Source of the DNA: Sphingorhabdus contaminans
GTDB lineage: Bacteria; Pseudomonadota; Alphaproteobacteria; Sphingomonadales; Sphingomonadaceae
NCBI RefSeq assembly: GCF_007280415.1
Contig: NZ_VKKU01000001.1
Location: 620,001 to 684,000 of the forward strand
Reading direction: 5' to 3'
Length of the DNA stretch: 64,000 nucleotides
Part shown: positions 44,555 to 53,955 of the stretch, piece by piece
Layout of the letters: the number at the start of each line of letters is the position of its first letter
How positions within the stretch are numbered: position 1 is the stretch's first letter
Position numbers and translations under genes: made by a program
The notes under the pieces: generated by a model
Told to the model about the DNA's origin: nothing
The model's input: the letters and a program-made list of their open reading frames with translations, nothing else
The model's database searches: none

Positions 44555-45750
44555 AATTCGGAATAGATCGCCTGCTCACCGAGCCTTCCTTGCGTGCACC
44601 CTTAAAGGGCAAACGTGTGGCCCTGCTCGCCCATCCCGCTTCGGTCACATCGGACCTAACGCATAGCTTCGATGCGCTCGCAGCGTTGGACGACATCGAT
44701 ATCACCGCGGCTTTCGGTCCGCAGCATGGCCTGCGCGGCGACAAGCAGGACAATATGATGGAATCGCCTGATTTCACCGATCCTGTCCACGGTGTGCCGG
44801 TATTCAGTCTCTATGGCGAAGTGCGTCGTCCCACCGGACAATCGATGGGGACATTTGATGTCATCCTGATCGACATGCAGGATCTGGGCTGCCGCATCTA
44901 TACCTTCATCACGACGCTGCTCTACATGCTGGAGGCCGCCGCCGAACATGGAAAGTCGGTCTGGGTGCTCGACCGTCCCAATCCGGCGGGACGGCCGGTT
45001 GAAGGTCTGACATTGTTGCCCGGTTGGGAAAGTTTTGTGGGCGCGGGGCCAATTCCCATGCGTCACGGCCTGACCCTGGGCGAACTGGGGCAGTGGTTCA
45101 TTGACCATTATAAGATCGATGTGGATTACCATGTTGTTGCGATGGAAGGGTATCAACCCGATGCCGCGCCGGGCTATGGCTGGCCAGCAGACCGTTTGTG
45201 GATCAACCCCAGCCCCAATGCGCCCAACATCAACATGGCGCGTGCCTATGCAGGGACGGTGATGCTGGAGGGCACCACATTGTCCGAAGGACGCGGCACC
45301 ACACGGCCATTGGAAATATTCGGTGCACCCGACATCGACGCCCGCGCGGTCATCGCCGAAATGCGCCGCTTTGCCCCCCAATGGCTCACAGGCTGCACGT
45401 TGCGCGAAATATGGTTTGAACCGACTTTCCACAAACATGTCCACAGCCTCTGCCACGGCGTGCATATTCATGCCGAAGGCGCGGCCTATGACCATCAGGC
45501 GTTCCGTCCATGGCGCGTGCAGGCACTGGCGTTCAAGGCGATCCGGAGCCTGTATCCCGACTATGATCTGTGGCGTGATTTTCCTTATGAATATGAATTC
45601 GGGAAACTGGCGATTGATGTGATCAATGGCGGTCCCGGCCTGCGCGAGTGGGTGGATCGGGATGGGTCGACAGCGGATGAGTTGGATGCGGTGACCGGGC
45701 CGGATGAGGAGGCTTGGGTTACCGACCGGCGCCCCTATCTCTTATACTGA
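44551..45750 (+). CDS. DUF1343 family protein, NamZ-like exo-beta-N-acetylmuramidase (GH171)
   Basis: A 399-residue protein with typical family blocks: KGKRVALLAHPASVTSD, FGPQHGLRGDKQDNM, VILIDMQDLGCRIYTFI, LDRPNPAGRP and YAGTVMLEGTTLSEGRGTT. Characterised members (NamZ) cleave terminal MurNAc from peptidoglycan fragments. No signal peptide is seen, so it would act in the cytoplasm, where released MurNAc could feed AmgK/MurU encoded 26 kb upstream. ATG 44551 overlaps the DOMON-like gene by four bases. The family is firm, the exact activity inferred. Confidence 0.82.
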   Translation: MKFGIDRLLTEPSLRAPLKGKRVALLAHPASVTSDLTHSFDALAALDDIDITAAFGPQHGLRGDKQDNMMESPDFTDPVHGVPVFSLYGEVRRPTGQSMGTFDVILIDMQDLGCRIYTFITTLLYMLEAAAEHGKSVWVLDRPNPAGRPVEGLTLLPGWESFVGAGPIPMRHGLTLGELGQWFIDHYKIDVDYHVVAMEGYQPDAAPGYGWPADRLWINPSPNAPNINMARAYAGTVMLEGTTLSEGRGTTRPLEIFGAPDIDARAVIAEMRRFAPQWLTGCTLREIWFEPTFHKHVHSLCHGVHIHAEGAAYDHQAFRPWRVQALAFKAIRSLYPDYDLWRDFPYEYEFGKLAIDVINGGPGLREWVDRDGSTADELDAVTGPDEEAWVTDRRPYLLY

Positions 45751-45789
45751 CCGGCGGTTCCTTGGTCTTAAGTCATTGGCCCGTGGGGT

Positions 45790-47100
45790 CTATCTCCGCA
45801 TCGGTTGTCGTTCCCAATAGGTCAATGATCTCCATAGCCACTCCATCGGACCGAAGCGGAAAAAGCGAAGCCAAATCGGGCTCCAAATGAGCTCGATAGC
45901 CCAGATTGCAGCTACCACATAAAATAGTTCATGGCGTTCCAACCTGTTGAATAGACCAAAGCCAAATCCGTAAAATAGCATGGTGCAGATGAGTGTCTGT
46001 GCAATGTAGTTTGTCAGCGCCATTTGGCCGGTCGCGGCAAGGACGCGCTGCAAAGGCTTCAACCATCCGCCCTTAATGATGCTCAAAAACAGTCCAAGAT
46101 GTCCGATGACCATAGCGAGCCTGCTAATTTCATAGGTAATGGCCGCTTCGCTGTACCCCAGAACGGTGAAACCGCTATTCTGGAAGATATGTAATTCCAT
46201 ATAGTTGAGCGGTAAGCCTACCACATAGCCTGCGACCATCATGCTGAAATAATATGCCCGGCTTTTGTACGCGCCCAGTATTCCAAGACCCAGAAAGGCC
46301 ATGCCAATCATCATGAATGACATCATGTCGAACACAAGCCACCAAGGTAAATGGGTCCACTGGAACTCATAAGCTATGGGGAACTGATCCTTCACCGCTT
46401 CGAAATATCCTTCGCGGTGAATTTTCAAAATGGACTCGAGATCTTCCATCTTTGGAGAAAATTCACTCTGAGCTTCTTCCCAATCTGTAACGGACGCCTG
46501 TTGTTCCTCCGTCAATTTTACTCCGGCGGTTTTCGCTTCAGATGCCTTTTCGGCGGCAATGCTGGTTTCGACCATGTCGCGATGTTCAACGGCAGAAATC
46601 GCAACGCTTGTGAGCAACAAGGCGCCTGCGATCATCAGAAGATGCTTTGGCGCCATTTTCCGAAAAGCGAAGAGAAGGAGTCCGCCGATCGAATAGGCAA
46701 ATAATATCTCGCCGATCCATAGCAGTAGCGCCCAGTGTATTATTCCGAAAAGAAGCATCCAGAGCATCCGGCGGAAATGGATGTCGGCTGTTTTCAGCCC
46801 AGCGCCGGATTTTTCCATCCGGTCGGTCAGCATGACAATGCTGGCGCCGAACAGCAGCGAAAATATTCCGCGCATTGTGCCTTCAAAAAACAGGGTCGGA
46901 ATGACCCATGCCCAGTAATTGGGTGGGTCCATACCGCCGGCGACGGTGGGATTGTCATATGCCCAGGGCAAGCCAAAGCCGATGATGTTCATCAGCAATA
47001 TTCCGAGAACGGCAATTCCCCGCAAGATATCGAGCGACTCGATCCGTTCGGTTTGGACCAGTGGCGATAATGCCTCACTTCTGGCTTCTTCGATGACCAT
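45790..47100 (-). CDS. DUF418 family membrane protein (YeiB-like)
   Basis: A 436-residue membrane protein with about ten hydrophobic segments. It begins with the family motif RIESLDILRGIAVLGILLMNI and ends with the DUF418 block (GQMALTNYIAQTLICTMLFYG, then ELIWSPIWLRFFRFGPMEWLWR). A charged soluble loop of some 60 residues (about 190-250) interrupts the helices. Function unknown; related proteins resemble acyltransferases in fold. ATG 47100 has AAGGGGG at correct spacing. Confidence 0.82.
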   Translation of the reverse strand: MVIEEARSEALSPLVQTERIESLDILRGIAVLGILLMNIIGFGLPWAYDNPTVAGGMDPPNYWAWVIPTLFFEGTMRGIFSLLFGASIVMLTDRMEKSGAGLKTADIHFRRMLWMLLFGIIHWALLLWIGEILFAYSIGGLLLFAFRKMAPKHLLMIAGALLLTSVAISAVEHRDMVETSIAAEKASEAKTAGVKLTEEQQASVTDWEEAQSEFSPKMEDLESILKIHREGYFEAVKDQFPIAYEFQWTHLPWWLVFDMMSFMMIGMAFLGLGILGAYKSRAYYFSMMVAGYVVGLPLNYMELHIFQNSGFTVLGYSEAAITYEISRLAMVIGHLGLFLSIIKGGWLKPLQRVLAATGQMALTNYIAQTLICTMLFYGFGFGLFNRLERHELFYVVAAIWAIELIWSPIWLRFFRFGPMEWLWRSLTYWERQPMRR

Positions 47101-47248
47101 GGCATCCCCCTTACCGTTGGTTCGCACAAGAGAGCGATACTGGTCCGCCTTCCTGATGAAGTGGGCAAAGGCTATAGGCTATCGGGATTAATGCAAATTA
47201 TTTTACAACTGCACACATGGTCGACACTGTTGTCGCGAAATGGATCGC

Positions 47249-48433
47249 TCAATGCCCATGCTTCCGGCTCAATTCCCGCATGGCATCGTCCAGACCCTCT
47301 AGCGTCAGGGGATACATCCGGTCGTTCATCACTTCCTTGATGATCTTGGTCGACTGTGAATAGCCCCATTGCTTTTCCGGCACCGGGTTCAGCCATACGG
47401 TCGCCGGGTAGGTGTTGCTGATCCGGTGCAGCCAGACCGCGCCTGATTCTTCGTTGAAATGTTCGACGGAACCGCCCGGATGGGTGATTTCATAGGGGCT
47501 CATTGACGCGTCGCCGACGATGACGACCTTATAGTCGTGCGGGAATTTGTGCAGGACTTCCCAGGTGGGCGTGCGTTCACTAAAGCGGCGCTTATTGTCT
47601 TTCCACAGGCCCTCATAGGGGCAGTTGTGGAAATAGAAAAATTCGAGATTTTTAAACTCGCTTGTCGCCGCGCTGAACAGTTCCTCACATAATTTGATGA
47701 AGGGGTCCATGGACCCGCCCACGTCAAGAAGCAGCAACAGCTTAATGGCATTGCGCCTTTCGGGCCGCATCTGGATATCAAGCCAGCCTTTGCGCGCAGT
47801 GCCGTTGATGGTGCCATCAATATCCAGCTCTTCAGCCGCCCCGTCGCGGGCAAAGCGGCGCAGGCGGCGCATGGCGATCTTGATATTGCGGGTGCCCAGT
47901 TCGCGGGTGTTGTCAAGATTCTGGAACTCGCGCTTTTCCCACACTTTGACAGCGCGTTTATGCTTCGATTCTCCGCCGATGCGGACGCCCTCGGGATTGT
48001 AACCGGAATTGCCATAGGGCGAAGTTCCGCCGGTACCGATCCATTTATTCCCGCCCTGATGGCGCTTTTCCTGCTCTTCGAGCCGCTTTTTCAGCGTGTC
48101 CATCAACTCGTCCCAGCTGCCCATTTTTTCGATGGCAGCCATTTCTTCAGGGGACAGATATTTTTCGGCAATCGCCTTCAGCCATTCGGACGGAATGTCG
48201 ATCGGTTCTTGGCCATATTCGGTGAAAATGCCTTTGAAGACTTTACCAAACACCTGGTCAAACCGGTCCAGCAGCGCTTCGTCCTTCACCAGGGTGGCGC
48301 GGGCGAGATAGTAGAATTCTTCGGGATTCTGGGCGATCACGTCGGCTTCTAGCGCCTCTAACAGGGCCAGATGTTCTTTGAGCGATGCGGAAATCCCCGC
48401 AGTTCGCAACTCGTCCATGAAAGAAAAAAACAC
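47249..48433 (-). CDS. VWA-domain protein, CoxE-like, partner of MoxR
   Basis: A 394-residue protein. The N-terminus has DELRTAGISASLKEHLALLEAL and YYLARATLVKDEALLDRFDQVF. The VWA domain in the C-terminal half has a MIDAS-like LLLLDVGGSMDPF and ends near GDASMSPYEITHPGG. VWA proteins of this type work with MoxR AAA+ ATPases in metal-centre insertion or complex assembly. The best start is GTG 48433 (AGGA 9 bases before), giving FFSFMDELR as in relatives. The MoxR gene is 1.5 kb away on the same strand, beyond an oppositely oriented gene. Confidence 0.85.
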   Translation of the reverse strand: MFFSFMDELRTAGISASLKEHLALLEALEADVIAQNPEEFYYLARATLVKDEALLDRFDQVFGKVFKGIFTEYGQEPIDIPSEWLKAIAEKYLSPEEMAAIEKMGSWDELMDTLKKRLEEQEKRHQGGNKWIGTGGTSPYGNSGYNPEGVRIGGESKHKRAVKVWEKREFQNLDNTRELGTRNIKIAMRRLRRFARDGAAEELDIDGTINGTARKGWLDIQMRPERRNAIKLLLLLDVGGSMDPFIKLCEELFSAATSEFKNLEFFYFHNCPYEGLWKDNKRRFSERTPTWEVLHKFPHDYKVVIVGDASMSPYEITHPGGSVEHFNEESGAVWLHRISNTYPATVWLNPVPEKQWGYSQSTKIIKEVMNDRMYPLTLEGLDDAMRELSRKHGH

Positions 48434-48503
48434 CGGCTCTATCCTCGCAAAACTCTGTCTTGGGCTTGTGCCGATTTGGGTGCTTCTCGTCAACTAAAGA
48501 GGG

Positions 48504-48520
48504 TTAACGAAGCGCTAACC
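48504..48520 (+). promoter_or_regulatory. CtrA-like site upstream of the MCP-like gene
   Basis: TTAA-7 bases-CTAACC, one base off the CtrA consensus TTAA-N7-TTAA, lying about 45 bases before the start at 48565. CtrA commonly drives motility and chemotaxis genes in sphingomonads. A single near-match of this length can occur by chance. Confidence 0.35.
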
Positions 48521-48564
48521 AAAACAGGTTACACGGCTTTGCAACTGTGATGAGGGTCGCCTGC

Positions 48565-49965
48565 ATGAAGATGGAAAAGATCGACGTTCCCGAAAATGCG
48601 TGGATACGGGAAACGGCAAAAATCTGTGGTGATGTTACCGTGGGGTGCGCCGGTGCTGCAGGTGTTCTGGAACAGGCGCTTCAGTCCGCAGACTGGCTGA
48701 AATCCCGGCACTCTGAACTGACGGAACTGACATTGCGTCTGGACTCGGATATTGCTGAAGTCACGCAGGCCACATCGGAAGCGAGCGCATTGTCCGAAGC
48801 AGCCGTTACCCGGCTGATGGGGGGCAACGATACCATCAAATTGTCAATTGCCAGCTTTTCGGCGTTGATCGGCCTCATCGGGAATCTGGGTACGCATATC
48901 ACCGGCTTTGCCGCAGCCATGGAGCAGGTGAAGCGGGTATCGCAAGCTATCGATACCATTGCACGTACGACAAATATGCTGGCGCTCAATGCCGCGATCG
49001 AGGCCGAGAAGGCCGGTGATGCGGGCCAGACATTTTCGGTGGTGGCTGCAGAAGTCAAAAAGCTGGCGCTGGATTCCCGCGCTGCTGCTGTTGAAATTAC
49101 CGGTACCGTCAATTCGCTGTCAAACGAGGCAGCGAAATTTGTCGGCCAGATCGAGGATGGCATCGCCACCAGCAGCGAAGCGCAGCAGCAATTTTCCAGC
49201 CTGCAGGATTTGATCGACGATGTCAGCGAGATCATCGGCCAAATGGGGAACCGGAGCCGTGAAATCGCTTCGAACACGGCCGATGTGCACCAGAGCCTGA
49301 TCGAGGCGCAACATGTCCGTGATGCGGTGGCCGAGGCCAATGGCACGATGTTCAGCGCGGTGGGCAATGCGCACAAGCAACTGGTCGAGCTCGAAGCGTT
49401 GGCGAACGGTATGTTTGATTCGATCGTCCACAGCGGCTTGTCGCATGATGATCTGAAATATGTCGAACTGGCGACCGAACAGGCCCGTAAAGTTGAAGCG
49501 CTGACGGAAAATGCGATTGGGCTGGGGACTTTGTCCATGGATGCGCTGTTTGACTCAGACCTCCAGCTGATTGAGGGCAGCAACCCGCCCCGCTACCGCA
49601 CTCGCCTGACCGACTGGGCGGAACGCAACTGGCAGCCGGTTCTGGAATCGGTGAAAGCAACGAATCCCGACGCGATCATGTCGGTGGTGTGCAGCAGCAA
49701 CAAAGGCTTCCTGCCGGTACATCTCAAGGAATTTTCGCGCGCGCCAACCGGCGAAATCACGCACGACACCAAATATTGCCGCAACGGCCGCGTCCTGTTC
49801 GAAGGATGCGATATCACTGCGAAGGCGAGCGAAAAGGACTTCACCATGGCGGTCTACCGGCATGAGGGCGACGGTAAGACGTACAAGATCGTCCGCAACG
49901 TCTATGTGCCGCTGCGCATCAATGGTCGCCGCTGGGGCGACCTTGAAATCGCTTATGTGATTTAG
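48565..49965 (+). CDS. Soluble methyl-accepting chemotaxis-like protein with C-terminal sensor region
   Basis: A 466-residue protein with no membrane segment. The MCP signalling tip is clear at about residues 130-170 ([20 protein letters not shown], then [19 protein letters not shown]), flanked by coiled-coil helices. The last 140 residues form a separate region with [14 protein letters not shown] and a final [13 protein letters not shown] that resembles a PAS/Cache-like sensor. Order (signalling first, sensor last) is the reverse of classical receptors. Start at 48565 uses GAGGG 8 bases upstream; 48547 and 48571 are alternatives. It lies between the VWA and MoxR genes on the opposite strand. 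Confidence 0.85.
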   Translation: MKMEKIDVPENAWIRETAKICGDVTVGCAGAAGVLEQALQSADWLKSRHSELTELTLRLDSDIAEVTQATSEASALSEAAVTRLMGGNDTIKLSIASFSALIGLIGNLGTHITGFAAAMEQVKRVSQAIDTIARTTNMLALNAAIEAEKAGDAGQTFSVVAAEVKKLALDSRAAAVEITGTVNSLSNEAAKFVGQIEDGIATSSEAQQQFSSLQDLIDDVSEIIGQMGNRSREIASNTADVHQSLIEAQHVRDAVAEANGTMFSAVGNAHKQLVELEALANGMFDSIVHSGLSHDDLKYVELATEQARKVEALTENAIGLGTLSMDALFDSDLQLIEGSNPPRYRTRLTDWAERNWQPVLESVKATNPDAIMSVVCSSNKGFLPVHLKEFSRAPTGEITHDTKYCRNGRVLFEGCDITAKASEKDFTMAVYRHEGDGKTYKIVRNVYVPLRINGRRWGDLEIAYVI

Positions 49966-49968
49966 GGA

Positions 49969-50817
49969 TTAACTGCCCTGACGCCGCGCCATGAAGGCAA
50001 GGCGTTCGAACAGCATCACATCCTGCTCGTTCTTCAGCAGCGCACCATGCAAAGGCGGGATCGCCTTGGTCGGGTCGCGCGATTGGAGAACGTCGAGCGG
50101 CATATCTTCATGCAGCAGCAGTTTGAGCCAGTCGAGCAGCTCGGACGTCGACGGCTTTTTCTTCAGGCCCGGCACGTCGCGGACTTCGTAGAAGATATCC
50201 ATCGCCTTCGACACCAGGATTTTCTGGATGTCCGGGAAGTGGACGTCGATGATCGACTGCATCGTGTCGCGGTCCGGGAATTTGATATAGTGGAAGAAAC
50301 AGCGGCGCAGAAATGCGTCGGGCAGTTCTTTTTCATTGTTCGAGGTGATGATGACGATGGGACGTTCAACCGCCTTGATCGTCTCTTGCGTTTCATAAAC
50401 GAAGAACTCCATCCGGTCGAGTTCCTGCAACAGGTCATTGGGGAATTCGATATCGGCCTTGTCGATCTCGTCAATCAGCAACACGGGAAGCTGCGGGCTG
50501 GTGAATGCCTCCCACAATTTTCCCTTTTTGATATAGTTGCGGATGTCGTGCACGCGCTCGTCACCCAACTGGCTGTCGCGAAGACGGGCGACGGCGTCAT
50601 ATTCATACAGGCCCTGATGCGCCTTGGTGGTCGATTTGATGTTCCACTCGATCAACGGGGCACCCAACGCGGTTGCGATTTCCTGTGCCAGCACGGTCTT
50701 GCCGGTGCCCGGTTCACCCTTGACCAGCAACGGACGGCGCAACTTTGTCGCCGCGTTGACCGCAACCTTCAGATCATCGGTTGCTACATATTTGTCGGTG
50801 CCTTCAAAACGCATCAT
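49969..50817 (-). CDS. MoxR-family AAA+ ATPase
   Basis: A 282-residue ATPase with Walker A GEPGTGKT (34-41), Walker B VLLIDEIDKADIEFP, sensor 1 IVIITSNNEKELPDAFLRR and arginine finger region RRCFFHYIKFPD. MoxR proteins act as chaperones with VWA partners to activate or assemble metalloenzymes. The matching VWA gene is 47249-48433. Stops of this gene and the MCP-like gene are 3 bases apart. An inverted repeat lies just upstream of its start. Confidence 0.92.
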   Translation of the reverse strand: MMRFEGTDKYVATDDLKVAVNAATKLRRPLLVKGEPGTGKTVLAQEIATALGAPLIEWNIKSTTKAHQGLYEYDAVARLRDSQLGDERVHDIRNYIKKGKLWEAFTSPQLPVLLIDEIDKADIEFPNDLLQELDRMEFFVYETQETIKAVERPIVIITSNNEKELPDAFLRRCFFHYIKFPDRDTMQSIIDVHFPDIQKILVSKAMDIFYEVRDVPGLKKKPSTSELLDWLKLLLHEDMPLDVLQSRDPTKAIPPLHGALLKNEQDVMLFERLAFMARRQGS

Positions 50818-50829
50818 CAGATCCCATTA

Positions 50830-50855
50830 CTTAATCGAACGGTTAATTCGTTAAG
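50830..50855. promoter_or_regulatory. Inverted repeat upstream of the MoxR gene
   Basis: CTTAA-T-CGAA and TTCGTTAAG form nine base pairs around a 7-base loop, with one bulged T. It is 13-38 bases before the MoxR start, in the 82-base gap to the upstream gene. It could be an operator or an mRNA hairpin. Confidence 0.4.
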
Positions 50856-50899
50856 TGCGGATGCTGCTATATGCAAGACACTATATGGGGCAGGGGTGG

Positions 50900-51637
50900 T
50901 TAAGCGGCCAATGCCTCGGCATGACGCGCCGCGATCAGGCGCCAAAGCCCGCGTTGCTGGGCAAGGATCTGTTCTGCCCCGAAACGCATTGCGCGCCGGT
51001 AATTGTCCGTGACGCCCAGCTTGTCGGCAACGTCGGTGCATTCGTCTATGTCGGGCAGCCCCAGCGGAGGGACATCCATACCGACGTGCAGGGCGACCGC
51101 CGACAGCAGAGGCCGGCTGCGATGCCAGTCGATGACAAAGGCCAAGGCGGCGCCTGCGGGGCAGCCCTTACGATCGGATGTTGCCAGCATTTCGAAATTA
51201 CGCGCCTGGCTTGTGATGAGGGCGGCGACCTTGTTTTCGCCCTGATGACGACGTTCGGGCCCTGCCGCTACGGTCAGGGCATTCATGAAGCTGCGCTCCA
51301 CCGCGAAGCCGTCAATTGCCTTGATCAGCCATTTACGCGCCGCGTCGTCGACAATCTTGTGCGCCGCGTGATCGACGATGCCGGGATGCCGTCCGTGCGA
51401 AATGTTGATGAAATGCGCGATATCGGCAACCAAAGCCCCGCGCGCATATTTATAGGGTGAGCGCAAATCGGGGCGCGTCGACCCTTCACTGATGAAATCG
51501 GCAAGCGGCTGGATAATGGACACGCTCCCGTCCGCCAGAACGGCGTCGGTAAATTGTGATCCAAAATCACGCACTTTGTCCGGCCGCGCCAGATTGTCCA
51601 TTGCCCACTCCGCATGACGATCAAACGGCCTTTTCAC
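50900..51637 (-). CDS. Uncharacterised protein upstream of MoxR
   Basis: A 245-residue soluble protein that I do not recognise. There is no signal peptide or membrane helix. Histidine-rich stretches stand out: AHFINISHGRHPGIVDHAAH (about residues 74-93) and a later FVIDWHRSRPLL. It carries cysteines at RKGCPAG and DIDECTD. It reads in the same direction as the MoxR gene 82 bases downstream and may share its transcript. Codon use looks like that of its neighbours. Confidence 0.65.
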   Translation of the reverse strand: MKRPFDRHAEWAMDNLARPDKVRDFGSQFTDAVLADGSVSIIQPLADFISEGSTRPDLRSPYKYARGALVADIAHFINISHGRHPGIVDHAAHKIVDDAARKWLIKAIDGFAVERSFMNALTVAAGPERRHQGENKVAALITSQARNFEMLATSDRKGCPAGAALAFVIDWHRSRPLLSAVALHVGMDVPPLGLPDIDECTDVADKLGVTDNYRRAMRFGAEQILAQQRGLWRLIAARHAEALAA

Positions 51638-51891
51638 AGCGCTTGATTGAGGAGGGGTAGCAAAAAGTCCTAAATGACATGTTTACGAGGGGAAAAGTTT
51701 CTGTTGAACAGTTTATTCCGGCGAGCGCGTGGTCGCTATGCGTCCCAAATCGGGACCGCGACGCCCTCTTTTCCCGCAGATCCTAGCTATTTCTGGGTAC
51801 CACCTTTGCTTAAATGACTTCTTGTGTCGTCTCGCTAAGGTGAAGGGGCGAATTTCTGTATTTTTACAGGGCAAGAGCCGGAACGAATTTG
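51638..51891. other. Intergenic region between divergent genes
   Basis: 254 bases without a convincing reading frame. Small hairpins are GTCCC/GGGAC at 51742-51756 and CTGTA/TACAG at 51856-51869, the latter in the presumed leader of the acyltransferase gene. The region should hold the promoters of both flanking genes; I could not pick clear -35/-10 pairs. Confidence 0.5.
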
Positions 51892-53901
51892 ATGACTGAA
51901 TATGGTAGAACGACGGCTTCGGCGCTGGCGTACCGCCCCGATATTGACGGTTTGCGGGCCATTGCCGTTTTGGCTGTCCTGTTTTTCCACGCTGATCTGG
52001 GCTTTGTACCGGGCGGTTATGTCGGGGTTGATATCTTTTTCGTCATTTCAGGCTACCTGATTTCCAGGCTGATTGTCGGCGAGATCGAGCAGGGCAATTT
52101 CTCTCTGATGCGCTTTTACGAACGCCGGATCAGGCGGTTGTTTCCGGCCCTGTTCCTTATGCTTTTTGTCTCGCTGGTTGCCGGTGCATTGATCCTGTTG
52201 CCGCAGGATTTCACCTACATGTCCCGAAATAGCTTTGGTGCGGCGGCCTTTGTGTCGAACATCGCCTATTGGACGCAAACGGGCTATTTTGAAGGCGATG
52301 CCAAGGTGCGCGTTCTCTTGCACACATGGTCGCTTGCTGTCGAAGAGCAGGTGTATATCATCTATCCCATCATCCTGATGCTCATCCTCAGGAAATGGGC
52401 GCAGCATATCAAAAGCATTTTGCTGGGCCTTGCGGGATTGTCTTTCCTCGCCTGTGTCTGGATGACCGGCATCGACCAGTCGACAGCCTTTTACCTGATG
52501 CCATTCCGGGCATGGGAGTTTCTGATTGGCGCTTTGCTGGCAGTCGGGCTGTTCAAGGCGCCCGAGCGTAAGCAGACCGCGACGATTGCCGGCCTGGCAG
52601 GCCTCGCTCTGTTGATCGCCACATTCGTGATTTTCGATGATCTCACCGTTTTTCCCGGCGCTGCTGCATTCTTTCCATGTTTAGGCACCGCCTTGCTGAT
52701 CTGGGCGGGGAAGGATGTGTTGACGGGACGGATGCTTTCCAACGCGGCAATGCGGTTCGTCGGCAAAATCTCTTATTCCGTATATCTCTGGCACTGGCCG
52801 CTGTTCGTGTTCGTCAATTACGTGAATATCGGAAAGCTGACCCTGCTGCAAAATGCCGGGCTTGCCGGCATTTCCATTGCGCTAGGCTATCTGTCCTGGC
52901 GTTTCGTCGAACTGCCGTTCCGGCGGCCCTATGACGAAACGCCGCAACGTTCTGTCTTTGCCTTGGGCGGGGCATCGATCGTGCTCGTGTCCTGCATCTC
53001 GGCCGCAATCTATTTCAGCGGAGGCTTGCCTGACCGGTTCAAGGACCGGACCGTCGAACTGGCATCTTACGAAAAGTCGATGAATCCGGAATCCGATATG
53101 TGCGGAAAAGTGGAACTTCAGCTGGAACCCAATTCCCGTTGCACCATCGGCGATCCAAGCGATGCCTCTGTATTCCTGTGGGGCGATTCCCATGCAGGCG
53201 CGCTGTTCGGTGCACTGGATCAGGTAGCCATGGAAAGCGGATCGGGCATTGTCTATGGCGCATCCCCGCAATGCCCGCCCTTGCTGGGGGCAGGAACAAG
53301 CCCGGCTTGCGTCGAAGGCAACCGTAAGCGGCTGGACTATGTTCTGGCCAACAAAGACATCCATACGGTCATATTGGCGGCACGCTGGTCACTTTATCTC
53401 GAAGGGCGCTTTGTCTCGACCGGAGAGGCTGAAACCAACAACGGCGCGCCCAAGTTGATTGGCCCGGATGGGGAACCTTATCCTATGTTCAGCGACGCCG
53501 CGCGCCATCATTTCCGCGACGGGATCCGCAATCTGGTGCAGATCCTGATGGCAAACGGAAAGCATGTGGTCCTCGTCTATCCAGTGCCGGAAACCGGATA
53601 TGACATTCCGAAAACACTCGCCCTGTTGAGCTTGCGCGGAGAGGACCCCGCTGACTTTACCGTGTCGCGCGATCTTTATGTGGAGCGGCAGTGGCGCGCG
53701 ACCAAGATATTGGAAGATCTGGGCCATCACCGTTTGCTGACACGAATCTATCCGGCCCGGATATTCTGCCCGACGTCACGGTGCATGACCTTTGCCAATG
53801 GATCGCCGCTCTATTTCGATAGCCATCACCTGAGCGTCCCCGGTGCGCGTATGCTCAAACAACCGATTGAAGACGCCATCAATCGCGTTCCGCACGCATA
53901 A
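51892..53901 (+). CDS. Acyltransferase-3 / SGNH-fused O-acetyltransferase (OafA-like)
   Basis: A 669-residue membrane protein. The N-terminal half is the acyltransferase-3 domain with about ten helices, beginning YRPDIDGLRAIAVLAVLFFH and with GGYVGVDIFFVISGYLI and FYERRIRRLFPAL. The C-terminal periplasmic part (about 400-669) is an SGNH hydrolase-like domain with WGDSHAGALFG and a final DSHHLS holding the Asp/His pair. Such fusions acetylate O-antigen or other surface glycans. ATG 51892 is preferred. No glycan cluster is adjacent. Confidence 0.9.
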   Translation: MTEYGRTTASALAYRPDIDGLRAIAVLAVLFFHADLGFVPGGYVGVDIFFVISGYLISRLIVGEIEQGNFSLMRFYERRIRRLFPALFLMLFVSLVAGALILLPQDFTYMSRNSFGAAAFVSNIAYWTQTGYFEGDAKVRVLLHTWSLAVEEQVYIIYPIILMLILRKWAQHIKSILLGLAGLSFLACVWMTGIDQSTAFYLMPFRAWEFLIGALLAVGLFKAPERKQTATIAGLAGLALLIATFVIFDDLTVFPGAAAFFPCLGTALLIWAGKDVLTGRMLSNAAMRFVGKISYSVYLWHWPLFVFVNYVNIGKLTLLQNAGLAGISIALGYLSWRFVELPFRRPYDETPQRSVFALGGASIVLVSCISAAIYFSGGLPDRFKDRTVELASYEKSMNPESDMCGKVELQLEPNSRCTIGDPSDASVFLWGDSHAGALFGALDQVAMESGSGIVYGASPQCPPLLGAGTSPACVEGNRKRLDYVLANKDIHTVILAARWSLYLEGRFVSTGEAETNNGAPKLIGPDGEPYPMFSDAARHHFRDGIRNLVQILMANGKHVVLVYPVPETGYDIPKTLALLSLRGEDPADFTVSRDLYVERQWRATKILEDLGHHRLLTRIYPARIFCPTSRCMTFANGSPLYFDSHHLSVPGARMLKQPIEDAINRVPHA

Positions 53902-53935
53902 AAAAGGCCGCCCTTGATGGAAGGGCAGCCTTTTT
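53901..53935. terminator. Bidirectional terminator between the acyltransferase gene and rpoD
   Basis: A long stem (AAAAAGGC-C-GCCCTT with AAGGGC-A-GCCTTTTT, one C/A mismatch) and a 5-base loop, with A-tract and T-tract on both sides, serves both converging genes. Confidence 0.9.
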
Positions 53936-53955
53936 CATTTCATTCGCTTTACTGA

